A stretch of DNA of 64,000 nt from Oryzomicrobium terrae (GTDB lineage: Bacteria; Pseudomonadota; Gammaproteobacteria; Burkholderiales; Rhodocyclaceae). A program made the translations under genes and the position numbers. Under the pieces are notes generated by a model. The model saw only the letters and a list, made by a program, of their open reading frames with translations, searched no databases and was not told the DNA's origin. The DNA is taken from contig NZ_CP022579.1 of assembly GCF_008274805.1 (NCBI RefSeq), positions 2,356,001-2,420,000 of the forward strand. The letters are read 5' to 3'. How positions within the stretch are numbered: position 1 is the stretch's first letter; every line of letters begins with the position of its first letter. Below are positions 30,094 through 37,746 of the stretch, piece by piece.

Positions 30094-30172
30094 TCTGGCG
30101 GTCATTTCCAGAGCCCCTGCCCGGAGCGCCTTTATCCACGCGGTGTTCCAGGCATACCCTCTGAAGATCCGC
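30092..30172 (+). repeat. 40-bp-period repeat, about two units
   Basis: A first, weaker unit starts at 30092 (GATCTGGCGGTCATTTCCAG) over the gst stop codon. The second, from 30133 (TATCCACGCGGTGTTCCAGG, then CATACCCTCTGAAGATCCGC), is the best match to the consensus of this family. Confidence 0.7.
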
Positions 30173-30195
30173 ACCCTGCTTGGCCTCACGGCCAG

Positions 30196-30240
30196 GCCCA
30201 TGAAAAAAGCCCGTCGCAATGACGGGCTTTTTTCATGGGC
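30196..30240. terminator. Bidirectional terminator
   Basis: A perfect hairpin with arms GCCCATGAAAAAAGCCCGTC and the complement lies between gst and the convergent yajQ. A6 and T6 lie inside the arms, so it can stop transcription from both sides. Confidence 0.93.
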
Positions 30241-30276
30241 GAAGAGAAAGGGCGGCGCCGTAGCGCCCCCCCCGAC

Positions 30277-30771
30277 TCAGTCGCGGAAGTTGCCGTACTT
30301 GATGGGGAAGTCCTCGATGGACTTCTTCACCAGAGCAATGGTCTCCTGCAGCACATCGCGCTTGGCACCGGTGACGCGCACGGTGTCGCCCTGGATGGCG
30401 GCCTGGACCTTGAGCTTGGAGTCCTTGATCAGCTTGACGATCTTCTTGGCCAGCTCGCTTTCGATGCCGATCTTGATCTTCAGCTCCTGCTTGACCTTGT
30501 CGCCGGACACCTTCTGCACGCTCTGGGCATCCAGGCGCTTGGTGCAATCCGGCTCCTTCTTCTCCATTTCGGGGAAGAGGATGACCTTGATCTGGTCGAG
30601 CTGGAAGTCGGAATCGGCAAAGATGGTGACGAGCTTGTCCTTCTCGTTCAGCTCAACCTTGGCACTGGTGCCCTTGAAGTCGTGGCGCCCGACGATCTTC
30701 TTGCCGGTCGAATCGATGGCGTTCTTCAACGCCACCATATCCACTTCTGAGGAAAAATCGAAAGACGGCAT
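30277..30771 (-). CDS. YajQ family nucleotide-binding protein
   Basis: A 164-residue protein of the UPF0234/YajQ family, which binds nucleotides and in Xanthomonas and Pseudomonas binds cyclic di-GMP. The start MPSFDFSSEVDMVALKNAID and the end KSIEDFPIKYGNFRD are characteristic. CGGAGGATCGC precedes the ATG. It is the last gene of the argD-argF-argG-DUF2788-ppnP-yajQ series. Confidence 0.95.
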   Translation of the reverse strand: MPSFDFSSEVDMVALKNAIDSTGKKIVGRHDFKGTSAKVELNEKDKLVTIFADSDFQLDQIKVILFPEMEKKEPDCTKRLDAQSVQKVSGDKVKQELKIKIGIESELAKKIVKLIKDSKLKVQAAIQGDTVRVTGAKRDVLQETIALVKKSIEDFPIKYGNFRD

Positions 30772-30783
30772 GCGATCCTCCGC

Positions 30784-31104
30784 TCAGCCGAAGTAGCAGA
30801 CGTAGTGGTAGGGCTCGGTCACTTCGATGTCGAAGCTGGAGTCGCCCGGCACGTTGAAGGCCTGGCCCGGACCGGAGGTCTTCCATTCGGTCTCGCCCTT
30901 GAGGCGGTAGCGGCAGGAGCCGGCCACGGTTTCCATGACTTCCGGAGCACCGGTGTTGAAGGTCAGGGCGGCAGGCAGGATCACGCCCACGGTCTTCTTC
31001 GAGCCGTCGGCGAACAGCACGGTGTGGGAGACGCACTTGCCGTCGAAGTAGACGTTGGCCTGCTTGACGACGGAAACGTTATCGAATTGGGTCGCTTGGG
31101 ACAT
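30784..31104 (-). CDS. ppnP: Pyrimidine/purine nucleoside phosphorylase
   Basis: A 106-residue single-domain cupin of the PpnP (YaiE/DUF1255) family, which phosphorolyses several nucleosides. The segments [22 protein letters not shown] and [20 protein letters not shown] are typical, with the end [10 protein letters not shown]. It lies 12 bases before yajQ and 3 bases after the DUF2788 stop. Confidence 0.93.
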   Translation of the reverse strand: MSQATQFDNVSVVKQANVYFDGKCVSHTVLFADGSKKTVGVILPAALTFNTGAPEVMETVAGSCRYRLKGETEWKTSGPGQAFNVPGDSSFDIEVTEPYHYVCYFG

Positions 31105-31107
31105 GGG

Positions 31108-31329
31108 TCAAATTCCCCAGATTTTCTGAATGATGGTTTTGGCGATGAAGCCGAGCATGCCGAAGGCCAGGACGAAGAAGAGCACGAAGGTGCCCGTCTT
31201 GCCGGCCTTCGACTTCCAGGCGATCTCGGCGATGATGAAGAGCATGAAGAGGATGAACAGCCCGATCCCGAAGGTCGAGCCGAAATCCGAAATCTGCTCT
31301 TCGGAAAAGCCGAACAGGGTTCCTTCCAC
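31108..31329 (-). CDS. DUF2788 family membrane protein
   Basis: A 73-residue inner-membrane protein with two membrane segments (about 20-37 and 46-65) joined by a basic loop KSKAGKTGTF. It fits DUF2788, a short family of unknown function. The start is GTG at 31329, with GAGGTAG upstream. It sits between argG (22 bases) and ppnP (3 bases). Confidence 0.82.
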   Translation of the reverse strand: MEGTLFGFSEEQISDFGSTFGIGLFILFMLFIIAEIAWKSKAGKTGTFVLFFVLAFGMLGFIAKTIIQKIWGI

Positions 31330-31351
31330 CGGGCTACCTCAGCTCTGACCG

Positions 31352-32581
31352 TTAGCCGCGCTTGGCCCGGGCGTTGGCGGCGATGCGCAGACGCAGGGCG
31401 TTGAGGCGGATGAAGCCGTGGGCGTCCTTCTGGTCGTAGGCGCCGGCATCGTCCTCGAAGGTGGCGATGGTCGGGTCGAACAGGGAATCGGTCTTGGAAT
31501 CCCGGCTGACGACGATCACGTTGCCCTTGTACAGCTTGACGCGCACCCAGCCGTTCACCGTTTCCTGGGTGGTGTCGATCAGGGCCTGCAGGGCGCGGCG
31601 CTCCGGGCTCCACCAGTAGCCGGTGTACACCAGGCTGGCGTAGCGCGGCATCAGGTCGTCCTTGAGGTGGGCGACTTCCCGGTCCAGGGTGATGGATTCG
31701 ATGGCGCGGTGGGCCTTGAGCAGGATGGTGCCCCCCGGGGTTTCATAGCAGCCGCGGGACTTCATGCCGACGTAGCGGTTTTCCACCAGGTCGAGGCGGC
31801 CGATGCCGTGCTTGCCGCCCAGCTCGTTGAGCTTGGCGAGCAGTTCGTGGGCCTTCATGCGGGTACCGTTGATGGCCACCAGGTCACCCTTCTCGAACTC
31901 CAGGTCCACGTACTCAGCGGCATCCGGGGCCTTCTCCGGGGAAACGGTCCAGCGCCACATGTCTTCCTCGGCCTCGGCGGCAGGGTTTTCCAGGTGGCGG
32001 CCTTCGAAGGAGATGTGCAGCAGGTTGGCGTCCATGGAGTACGGCGAACCGCCCTGCTTGTGCTTCATCTCGATGGGGATGCCGGCCTTCTCGGCGTAGG
32101 CGAGCAGCTTCTCGCGGGAGAGCAGGTCCCACTCGCGCCACGGAGCGATCACCTTCACGTTCGGCATCAGGGCGTAGTAGCCGAGCTCGAAGCGCACCTG
32201 GTCGTTACCCTTGCCGGTGGCGCCGTGGGAGACGGCATCGGCGCCGGTCTGGCGGGCGATCTCGATCTGGCGCTTGGCGATGAGCGGACGGGCGATGGAG
32301 GTGCCGAGCAGGTACTCGCCCTCATACAGCGCGTTGGCGCGGAACATGGGGAAGACGAAGTCGCGCACGAACTCTTCGCGCAGGTCGTCGATGAAGATGT
32401 TCTCGGGCTTGATGCCGAACTTGAGCGCCTTCTGGCGGGCCGGCTCCAGCTCTTCGCCCTGGCCCAGGTCGGCGGTGAAGGTCACCACTTCGCACTGGTA
32501 GGTGTCTTGCAGCCATTTCAGGATGACCGAGGTGTCCAGGCCGCCGGAGTAGGCGAGGACCGCTTTTTTCACGTCGCTCAT
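31352..32581 (-). CDS. argG: Argininosuccinate synthase
   Basis: Joins citrulline and aspartate with ATP, the seventh step of arginine synthesis. The 409-residue length is normal. The ATP-binding P-loop AYSGGLDTS is at the N-terminus, followed by [19 protein letters not shown] and [20 protein letters not shown] lies upstream of the ATG. It follows argF and argD on the same strand. Confidence 0.98.
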   Translation of the reverse strand: MSDVKKAVLAYSGGLDTSVILKWLQDTYQCEVVTFTADLGQGEELEPARQKALKFGIKPENIFIDDLREEFVRDFVFPMFRANALYEGEYLLGTSIARPLIAKRQIEIARQTGADAVSHGATGKGNDQVRFELGYYALMPNVKVIAPWREWDLLSREKLLAYAEKAGIPIEMKHKQGGSPYSMDANLLHISFEGRHLENPAAEAEEDMWRWTVSPEKAPDAAEYVDLEFEKGDLVAINGTRMKAHELLAKLNELGGKHGIGRLDLVENRYVGMKSRGCYETPGGTILLKAHRAIESITLDREVAHLKDDLMPRYASLVYTGYWWSPERRALQALIDTTQETVNGWVRVKLYKGNVIVVSRDSKTDSLFDPTIATFEDDAGAYDQKDAHGFIRLNALRLRIAANARAKRG

Positions 32582-32644
32582 GATGTGTGCCTTACAACAG
32601 AAAATTGAAAACGGGGAATTCGGAAATGCGTGATGTCAGCCGCT

Positions 32645-33568
32645 TCAGCTGGCGTCCACACGGCCCAGCAACAGGTATTCCATGAGGGCCTTCTGGGCGT
32701 GCAGGCGGTTTTCCGCCTCGTCCCAGACCACCGACTGGGGCCCGTCGATGACCTCGGCGGAAACTTCCTCGCCGCGGTGGGCGGGCAGGCAGTGCATGAA
32801 CACGGCGGAGGGATCGGCCACCCGCATCATGTCGCCGTCGACCTGGAAGTCGGCAAAATCCTTGAGACGCTCTTCGTTCTCGGCCTCGAAGCCCATGGAG
32901 GTCCACACATCGGTGGTCACCAGGTGGGCGCCGCGGGCAGCATCCATCGGGTCGGCAAAGGCCTCGAAGTGGGTACCGGCGACACCGGCCCGCTCCGGCT
33001 CGACCTCATAGCCTTCCGGAGTGGAGACGTTGACCTTGAAGTCGAAAATTTCGGCAGCCTGCAGCCAGGTGTTGCAGACGTTGTTGGAATCGCCGATCCA
33101 GGCCACGGTCTTGCCCTTGATATCGCCGCGGTGCTCGATCCAGGTAAAGATGTCGGCCAGGATCTGGCAGGGGTGGTATTCGTTGGTCAGACCGTTGATC
33201 ACCGGCACCCGGGAATTGGCGGCAAAGCGTTCGATGATGTCCTGCTCGAAGGTGCGGATCATCACCAGGTCGCTCATGCGCGAGATCACCTGGGCTGCGT
33301 CTTCCACCGGCTCGCCCCGGCCCAGCTGGGAATCCCGTGTGTTCAGGTAGATGGCGGAACCGCCCAGTTGGTGCATGCCGGCCTCGAAGGAGAGGCGGGT
33401 ACGGGTGGAGGCCTTCTCGAAGATCATCACCAGGGTACGGTCGGCCAAGGGCCAGTAGCGCTCGTACCCCTTGAACTTGCGCTTGATCCAGGCGGCACGC
33501 TCGAAAATGTAGGCGTACTCCTCCTGGGTGAAATCCTTGAACTGGAGATAATGCTTGAGTGACGACAT
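32645..33568 (-). CDS. argF: Ornithine carbamoyltransferase
   Basis: Makes citrulline from ornithine and carbamoyl phosphate. 307 residues. Carbamoyl-phosphate motif STRTR (within EKASTRTRLSFE), ornithine motif HCLPAHRG, and HPCQILAD, here as YHPCQILAD. AAGGAGGGAGA precedes the ATG. It lies between argD and argG. Confidence 0.98.
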   Translation of the reverse strand: MSSLKHYLQFKDFTQEEYAYIFERAAWIKRKFKGYERYWPLADRTLVMIFEKASTRTRLSFEAGMHQLGGSAIYLNTRDSQLGRGEPVEDAAQVISRMSDLVMIRTFEQDIIERFAANSRVPVINGLTNEYHPCQILADIFTWIEHRGDIKGKTVAWIGDSNNVCNTWLQAAEIFDFKVNVSTPEGYEVEPERAGVAGTHFEAFADPMDAARGAHLVTTDVWTSMGFEAENEERLKDFADFQVDGDMMRVADPSAVFMHCLPAHRGEEVSAEVIDGPQSVVWDEAENRLHAQKALMEYLLLGRVDAS

Positions 33569-33613
33569 GGGTCTCCCTCCTTATCGTTATGGGTAGCGCG
33601 GCTCAGACGCGAA

Positions 33614-34786
33614 TCAGGCGCCGAGGAAGGTCCGGATCAGCGGTGCGAGGCGGGCCACCAGTTCCCGGGCATCGGCCTCGGAGAACACCAGGGCCGGCAG
33701 CAGGCGCACCACCTTTTCGGCGGTAACGTTGATCAGCAGCCCCGCTTCCAGGCCCCGGGCCACCAGTTCGCCGCAGGGGCGATCCAGCTCGATGCCGATC
33801 ATCAGGCCACGGCCACGAATCTCGACCACGCCCGCAACACCGGCCAGGGCCTCGGCCAGGCCACTGCGAATCTGCTCGCCTACCTTGACCGCGTTGTCGC
33901 GCAGACCGTCCCGCTCGATACACTCCAGGGTAGTCAGGGCTGCGGCGCAGGCCAGGGGATTGCCGCCAAAGGTGGAACCGTGGTTGCCCGGCCCGAACAG
34001 GCCGGCGGCCTTGCCCGAGGCCAGGCAGGCGCCGATCGGCACACCGGAGCCCAGGCCCTTGGCCAGGGTGGCCACGTCGGGCAGTACGCCCGATTGCTGG
34101 TAGCCGAACCAGGTGCCGGTCCGGCCGACGCCGCACTGCACCTCGTCGCAGATCAACAGCCAGCCCTTTTCGTCGCACAGGGCGCGCAACTGGCGCTGGA
34201 ACTCCAGATCGGCGATGTGGATACCGCCTTCGCCCTGGACCATCTCCAGCATCACCGCCACCACGTTCTGGTTGTGCCCGGCAATGCCGCGGATCGCTTC
34301 CAGGTCGTTGTAGGGAACCCGCACGAAGCCCGACACCAGGGGTTCGAAGCCCGCTTGGGCCTTGCGGTTGCCAGTAGCCGAGAGGGTCGCCAGGGTGCGG
34401 CCGTGGAAGGCCTTTTCCATGACGATGATGGCTGGATTGTCCACCCCACGCTGGTGGCCGTAGAAGCGGGCCAACTTGATGGCCGCTTCGTTGGCCTCGC
34501 AGCCGGAGTTGCAGAAGAACACCTCGTCCATGCCCGATACGGCGGCCAGGCGGTCGGAGAGCTCCTCCTGCAGAGGAATGCGGTACAGGTTGGAGGTGTG
34601 CAGCACCCGGGCCGCCTGGGTGGCGATGGTGGCCACCAGGTCCGGGTGATTGTGTCCGAGGGTGGAAACGGCAATGCCGGAAAGAGCATCCAGGTACCGC
34701 TTGCCGTCGGTATCGACGAGCCAGGAACCTTCACCGTGGGAAAACGCCACGGGGAGCCGGGCGTAGGTATTCATGACGTGCGACAT
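33614..34786 (-). CDS. argD: Acetylornithine aminotransferase
   Basis: PLP-dependent class III aminotransferase of 390 residues that makes N-acetylornithine. The PLP lysine is in ATLAKGLGSG, with CDEVQCGVGRTG and NSGCEANEAAIKLAR. Start MSHVMNTYARLP at 34786 has only a weak GGGA upstream; ATG 34774 is an alternative. It is the first gene of the arginine series. Some family members also act as succinyldiaminopimelate aminotransferase. Confidence 0.94.
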   Translation of the reverse strand: MSHVMNTYARLPVAFSHGEGSWLVDTDGKRYLDALSGIAVSTLGHNHPDLVATIATQAARVLHTSNLYRIPLQEELSDRLAAVSGMDEVFFCNSGCEANEAAIKLARFYGHQRGVDNPAIIVMEKAFHGRTLATLSATGNRKAQAGFEPLVSGFVRVPYNDLEAIRGIAGHNQNVVAVMLEMVQGEGGIHIADLEFQRQLRALCDEKGWLLICDEVQCGVGRTGTWFGYQQSGVLPDVATLAKGLGSGVPIGACLASGKAAGLFGPGNHGSTFGGNPLACAAALTTLECIERDGLRDNAVKVGEQIRSGLAEALAGVAGVVEIRGRGLMIGIELDRPCGELVARGLEAGLLINVTAEKVVRLLPALVFSEADARELVARLAPLIRTFLGA

Positions 34787-35366
34787 AAGCAATCCCGCTA
34801 CCGACCGCCGGCCTGCCCGGTGGCTCTGGTACTGCGAAACGTTGAGCACATCCGGCGGGGCGGAAAAAAGGATAAGCGGCGGGGTCACCGGACCGCCCGG
34901 GGAAAACCCACCCAGCCAGTCTGAATCCCGCCGCTCAGCTTGTAAGACCCTAGAGTTTAAGCGAAATCACCGTCCCGGCACAAACCGCCGGGGGCAAAAA
35001 CAACCCCGGCTGCACCTTTGCCCGACAATCACCACCTCTTCCGTTGGCCCAACCCGGCGCCATGCAGCACCCAGGCACCAAAACGGTGCAAAACCTGCAC
35101 AACAGAGAGCTGCTCGCCTCCCTGAAAGCGAGTTGCGGACAATCACCCGCCTAGCGCGCCATATGCGTACATATGCGTACCGATCCCACTCCAGCATTCG
35201 AACGGAGCGATTGCTTACTCGGCCAGACGGGAGTGCGGAAAAGCGCAAAGGGAGAGGGAAAAATCGCGGCAGGAGACCAAGCAATAAGGACAAGCAAGCA
35301 GGAAACCAGCCCTGCCAATAGCAAGCCACCTTGCCAAACCACCAACCCGCCAACGCGTGGCGCAGG
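34787..35366. other. Non-coding region upstream of argD
   Basis: About 580 bases without a supported gene. It contains an NtrC-like dyad GCACC-AAAAC-GGTGCA (35075-35090), about 290 bases before argD, and a tandem pair of ATATGCGTAC (35161-35180). No terminator or RNA gene was recognised. Confidence 0.45.
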
Positions 35367-35609
35367 TCAAACCGGTGCCGAAACGATTCCGACTCTGCCT
35401 TCCACGGGCAAGGCATCGAAACTGGCTGCCGCATGGCGGCCGCCCCCCACTTGGCGGCGTGTCTCGAGCACTTCGCAATCGTGATAAATCTGGCGGAGCT
35501 TGGTGACGGCCTCGTGCTCGTCACGACCGTAGATCAGCAGATTGTCCACTACCCCACCATGACGGGTGCGAATACGAAAACCGTATTTGGTCACAAGCAA
35601 GGGTTGCAC
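35367..35609 (-). CDS. Small conserved-looking protein, 80 residues
   Basis: The frame gives MQPLLVTKYGFRIRTRHGG and then VVDNLLIYGRDEHEAVTKL, a compact alpha/beta sequence ending its ordered part with CEVLETRRQ, followed by a less ordered tail. I recall similar short proteins in Betaproteobacteria but cannot name a family. The start is taken as GTG at 35609, which has GAAGG upstream; ATG 35630 is in frame. A dyad GCATTT-G-AAATGC lies 46 bases before the start. Function unknown. Confidence 0.55.
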   Translation of the reverse strand: MQPLLVTKYGFRIRTRHGGVVDNLLIYGRDEHEAVTKLRQIYHDCEVLETRRQVGGGRHAAASFDALPVEGRVGIVSAPV

Positions 35610-35654
35610 GGGAGACCTTCGCGAGCACATCGAGATGGGCAAAGTATATGCAGC

Positions 35655-35667
35655 GCATTTGAAATGC
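35655..35667. promoter_or_regulatory. NsrR-like dyad
   Basis: GCATTT-G-AAATGC is a perfect dyad that matches the core of the NsrR consensus (ATGYATTT-N-AAATRCAT). It lies 46 bases before the small minus-strand gene and 180 bases before the DUF3579 gene. The outer bases fit the consensus poorly. Confidence 0.35.
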
Positions 35668-35846
35668 ACAATGCATGCGAGCGGCCAAGCAAGGAATGGG
35701 CAGCGACCAACAGCGCCTCCCCGGACGCCCGGGATTCTGCTAAGATTCGCCTCGAAAAAAAGCGCTCTTTCACCTTCTCCCCAGCCGCCAGGCCCACGGA
35801 GAAGAGGCTTCGGAGACAGCCCCAAGCGCGCCACCAAGTGAGCACC

Positions 35847-36152
35847 ATGACGGATCACACCGCGGACACAACCGCACGCAACTTCATCATCGTCGGCCTC
35901 ACCCACGAGGGTCGGCGCTTCCGCCCCAGTGACTGGGCCGAACGGCTTTGTGGCGTCATGTCCGCCTTCGGTGCCGAAAAGCGGATGAAATACTCTCCCT
36001 ACGTCGGCCCCTGCTCCAGCTCTGGCGAAAAGGCGGTTTTTGTCGATGGCCGGCTCTACGACATCGAACCCCTCGCCTACCGCTTCCTGCGCAATTTCGC
36101 CGCCGACAACGAACTGCAACTCGTCGAAGGCTGCTGCCGCCCTGCCAATTAA
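35847..36152 (+). CDS. DUF3579 family protein
   Basis: A 101-residue soluble protein of DUF3579, a betaproteobacterial family of unknown function. The conserved stretch is FIIVGLTHEGRRFRPSDWAE, then RLCGVMSAFG, followed by YSPYVGP and a C-terminus FAADNELQLVEGC. The ATG at 35847 has GTGAG upstream and gives the family's usual length. It converges on rpsT across a strong terminator. Confidence 0.85.
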   Translation: MTDHTADTTARNFIIVGLTHEGRRFRPSDWAERLCGVMSAFGAEKRMKYSPYVGPCSSSGEKAVFVDGRLYDIEPLAYRFLRNFAADNELQLVEGCCRPAN

Positions 36153-36213
36153 GCCTTACGGCACGAATCCGGATCAATACTGCAAGACACACCATTCGCC
36201 CACAATGGGCAAA

Positions 36214-36246
36214 ACAAAAAACGGCACCCAAAGGTGCCGTTTTTTG
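36214..36246. terminator. Bidirectional terminator of rpsT
   Basis: ACGGCACC-CAAA-GGTGCCGT flanked by AAAAAA and TTTTTT, between the DUF3579 gene and rpsT. Confidence 0.93.
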
Positions 36247-36295
36247 TGGCCACGCTATAAAGCGTAGCGGGCGGGGGCCTGAAGTCGGTTAGGAC

Positions 36296-36562
36296 TTAGG
36301 CGGCCAGCGCCTTGATCTGAGCGGACAGGCGGCTCTTGTGACGAGAAACTTTGTTCTTGTGCACGATCCGCTTGTCGGCGATGCTGTCGATCACAGATAC
36401 GGACTGTTGATACACCGCTTGAGCAGCTGCCTTGTCACCCGCTTCGATCGCCTTGCGCACTTTCTTGATCGCAGTACGCAGCGTCGAGCGCAGGCTGGCG
36501 TTGTGGGCGCGTTGCTTTTCGGCTTGACGCGCGCGTTTGCGAGCTTGTGCGCTATTGGCCAT
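36296..36562 (-). CDS. rpsT: 30S ribosomal protein S20
   Basis: An 88-residue basic helical protein that binds 16S rRNA. The start [20 protein letters not shown] and the [19 protein letters not shown] end are standard. CAGGAA precedes the ATG. It is monocistronic with its own terminator. Confidence 0.98.
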   Translation of the reverse strand: MANSAQARKRARQAEKQRAHNASLRSTLRTAIKKVRKAIEAGDKAAAQAVYQQSVSVIDSIADKRIVHKNKVSRHKSRLSAQIKALAA

Positions 36563-36690
36563 GGAATTCGTTCCTGAAAAAAGAATGGGGGGATTGCTAA
36601 AGAGGCCGGAATATACCGTTTTTCCCGCTGGGCATCAAGCCCCTTTTCAGCCTCGTCTGCCGACAAACCGTCCGGCACCGCCGGCACACC

Positions 36691-37374
36691 TCATGCCAAG
36701 GCGCTTTCCACCGAGCGGGACAGAATGAAGACATAGTCGGAAAACTCGGGACGGTGAATATCCAGGTGCTGGAACATCAGGTCGGCAGCCACCTCACCCT
36801 TGCCATCGCGAATGGCCTCGGCAATTGCCACGTGCTCCTGGGCAGTTGACATGCGCCGGCCGGCAACCCGGTGGATATGCCCCCGGTAAGGTGCGGCGCG
36901 CCGACGCAGCTGCTTGACCGATTCTTCCAGCAGGCGATTGCAGCTGCCGGCGTAGATCAATTCATGGAAGCGGGTATTGGCGGCGGTATATACGGCCGCC
37001 TCGTCGGCCGCCGCGGCCTGCAGGGTTTCCTCCGCCACGGCCAGCAGCCGGGTCACGTCGTCCGGCTTCATCCGCCGCGCAGCCAACCGGGCCGATGCGG
37101 ACTCCATCACCGCCAGCATCTCGAAAAGCTCGAACACGCTGGCCAAAGAGATGCGCGCAACGAAAACCCCCTGGCGCGCCCGATGCTCGGCAAGGCCATC
37201 GGAAACCAGGCGATTCAGGGCTTCGCGGACCGGGGTGCGCGAGACGCCGAAGCGCGCCGCGAGCTGGCGCTCGTCCAGCCGGTCGCCCGGCGGATAAGTG
37301 GCATTCAGGATGTCGGCTTCGATGGCTCGACTGATCCGCTCCGCTTGGGAGACGTTGTCGTCATCTTGTGGCAT
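36691..37374 (-). CDS. GntR/FadR-family transcriptional regulator of the malonate operon
   Basis: A 227-residue regulator with an N-terminal winged helix (about 10-75: PPGDRLDERQLAARFGVSRT, then PVREALNRL) and a C-terminal all-helical FCD domain (about 85-215) with metal/ligand His residues in RFHELIY and EHVAIAEAI. It is divergent from the malonate genes, and two to three TGGTATACCA-type operators lie between. This makes it the likely malonate-responsive repressor or activator, similar in role to MdcY/MatR. Confidence 0.9.
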   Translation of the reverse strand: MPQDDDNVSQAERISRAIEADILNATYPPGDRLDERQLAARFGVSRTPVREALNRLVSDGLAEHRARQGVFVARISLASVFELFEMLAVMESASARLAARRMKPDDVTRLLAVAEETLQAAAADEAAVYTAANTRFHELIYAGSCNRLLEESVKQLRRRAAPYRGHIHRVAGRRMSTAQEHVAIAEAIRDGKGEVAADLMFQHLDIHRPEFSDYVFILSRSVESALA

Positions 37375-37462
37375 TGCATCAAATCCCCAGAAATAACCTG
37401 CAAATCATACAGTTTTTCGTACTTGGCACCATGTGCATTGCAGCATGAAAAACTAAAATTTA

Positions 37463-37480
37463 TTTTTGGTATACCAAAAA
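37463..37480. promoter_or_regulatory. Palindromic GntR-type operator 1
   Basis: TTTTTGGTATACCAAAAA is a perfect 18-bp palindrome 89 bases before the regulator gene. A related half, TTGGTATATATTAA, follows at 37487-37500 and overlaps the likely -10 region. Confidence 0.75.
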
Positions 37481-37670
37481 AAAGTATTGGTATATATTAA
37501 ACCCGAGTCACCTGCCACAACACTGACAAAAAGCTGTGCAAAGCAGTCCGCACAAGTCATGCGCCCCCCCCCCCCTGCCCGGGGCGTAGAGCAGTGAGGT
37601 TCGTGCAGGCTATTAAGCATTATCGAGAGAGTTAAATGCTTAACCCGACCCAACCTGGCTCGATGAAAAA

Positions 37671-37686
37671 TTCTGGCATACCAGAA
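37671..37686. promoter_or_regulatory. Palindromic GntR-type operator 2
   Basis: TTCTGGCATACCAGAA shares the TGG-N4-CCA core with operator 1 and lies 61 bases before the TTG start. It would overlap the first codons of a longer frame from ATG 37636, which favours the TTG start. Confidence 0.65.
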
Positions 37687-37746
37687 AAAACAGATCTAGC
37701 ACCAAGCGGTTGCCAAAAGGTTACCGCTCCCAAAGGAGGAACTGGC

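Larger units (their letters stand above)
37375..37746. promoter_or_regulatory. Malonate operon control region
   Basis: The region holds the operators listed separately, an AT-rich promoter-like stretch (TATATATT, 37491-37498), a C12 homopolymer (37564-37575), and a perfect 9-bp inverted repeat TTAAGCATT...AATGCTTAA (37613-37643) with a 13-base loop in the leader. It ends in AAAGGAGG seven bases before the TTG start of the carboxyltransferase gene. Confidence 0.6.

Noticed and set aside
37427-37448. Sigma-54 promoter TTGGCAC...TTGCA upstream of the malonate regulator
   Set aside because: The GG to GC spacing is 13 bases instead of 10.
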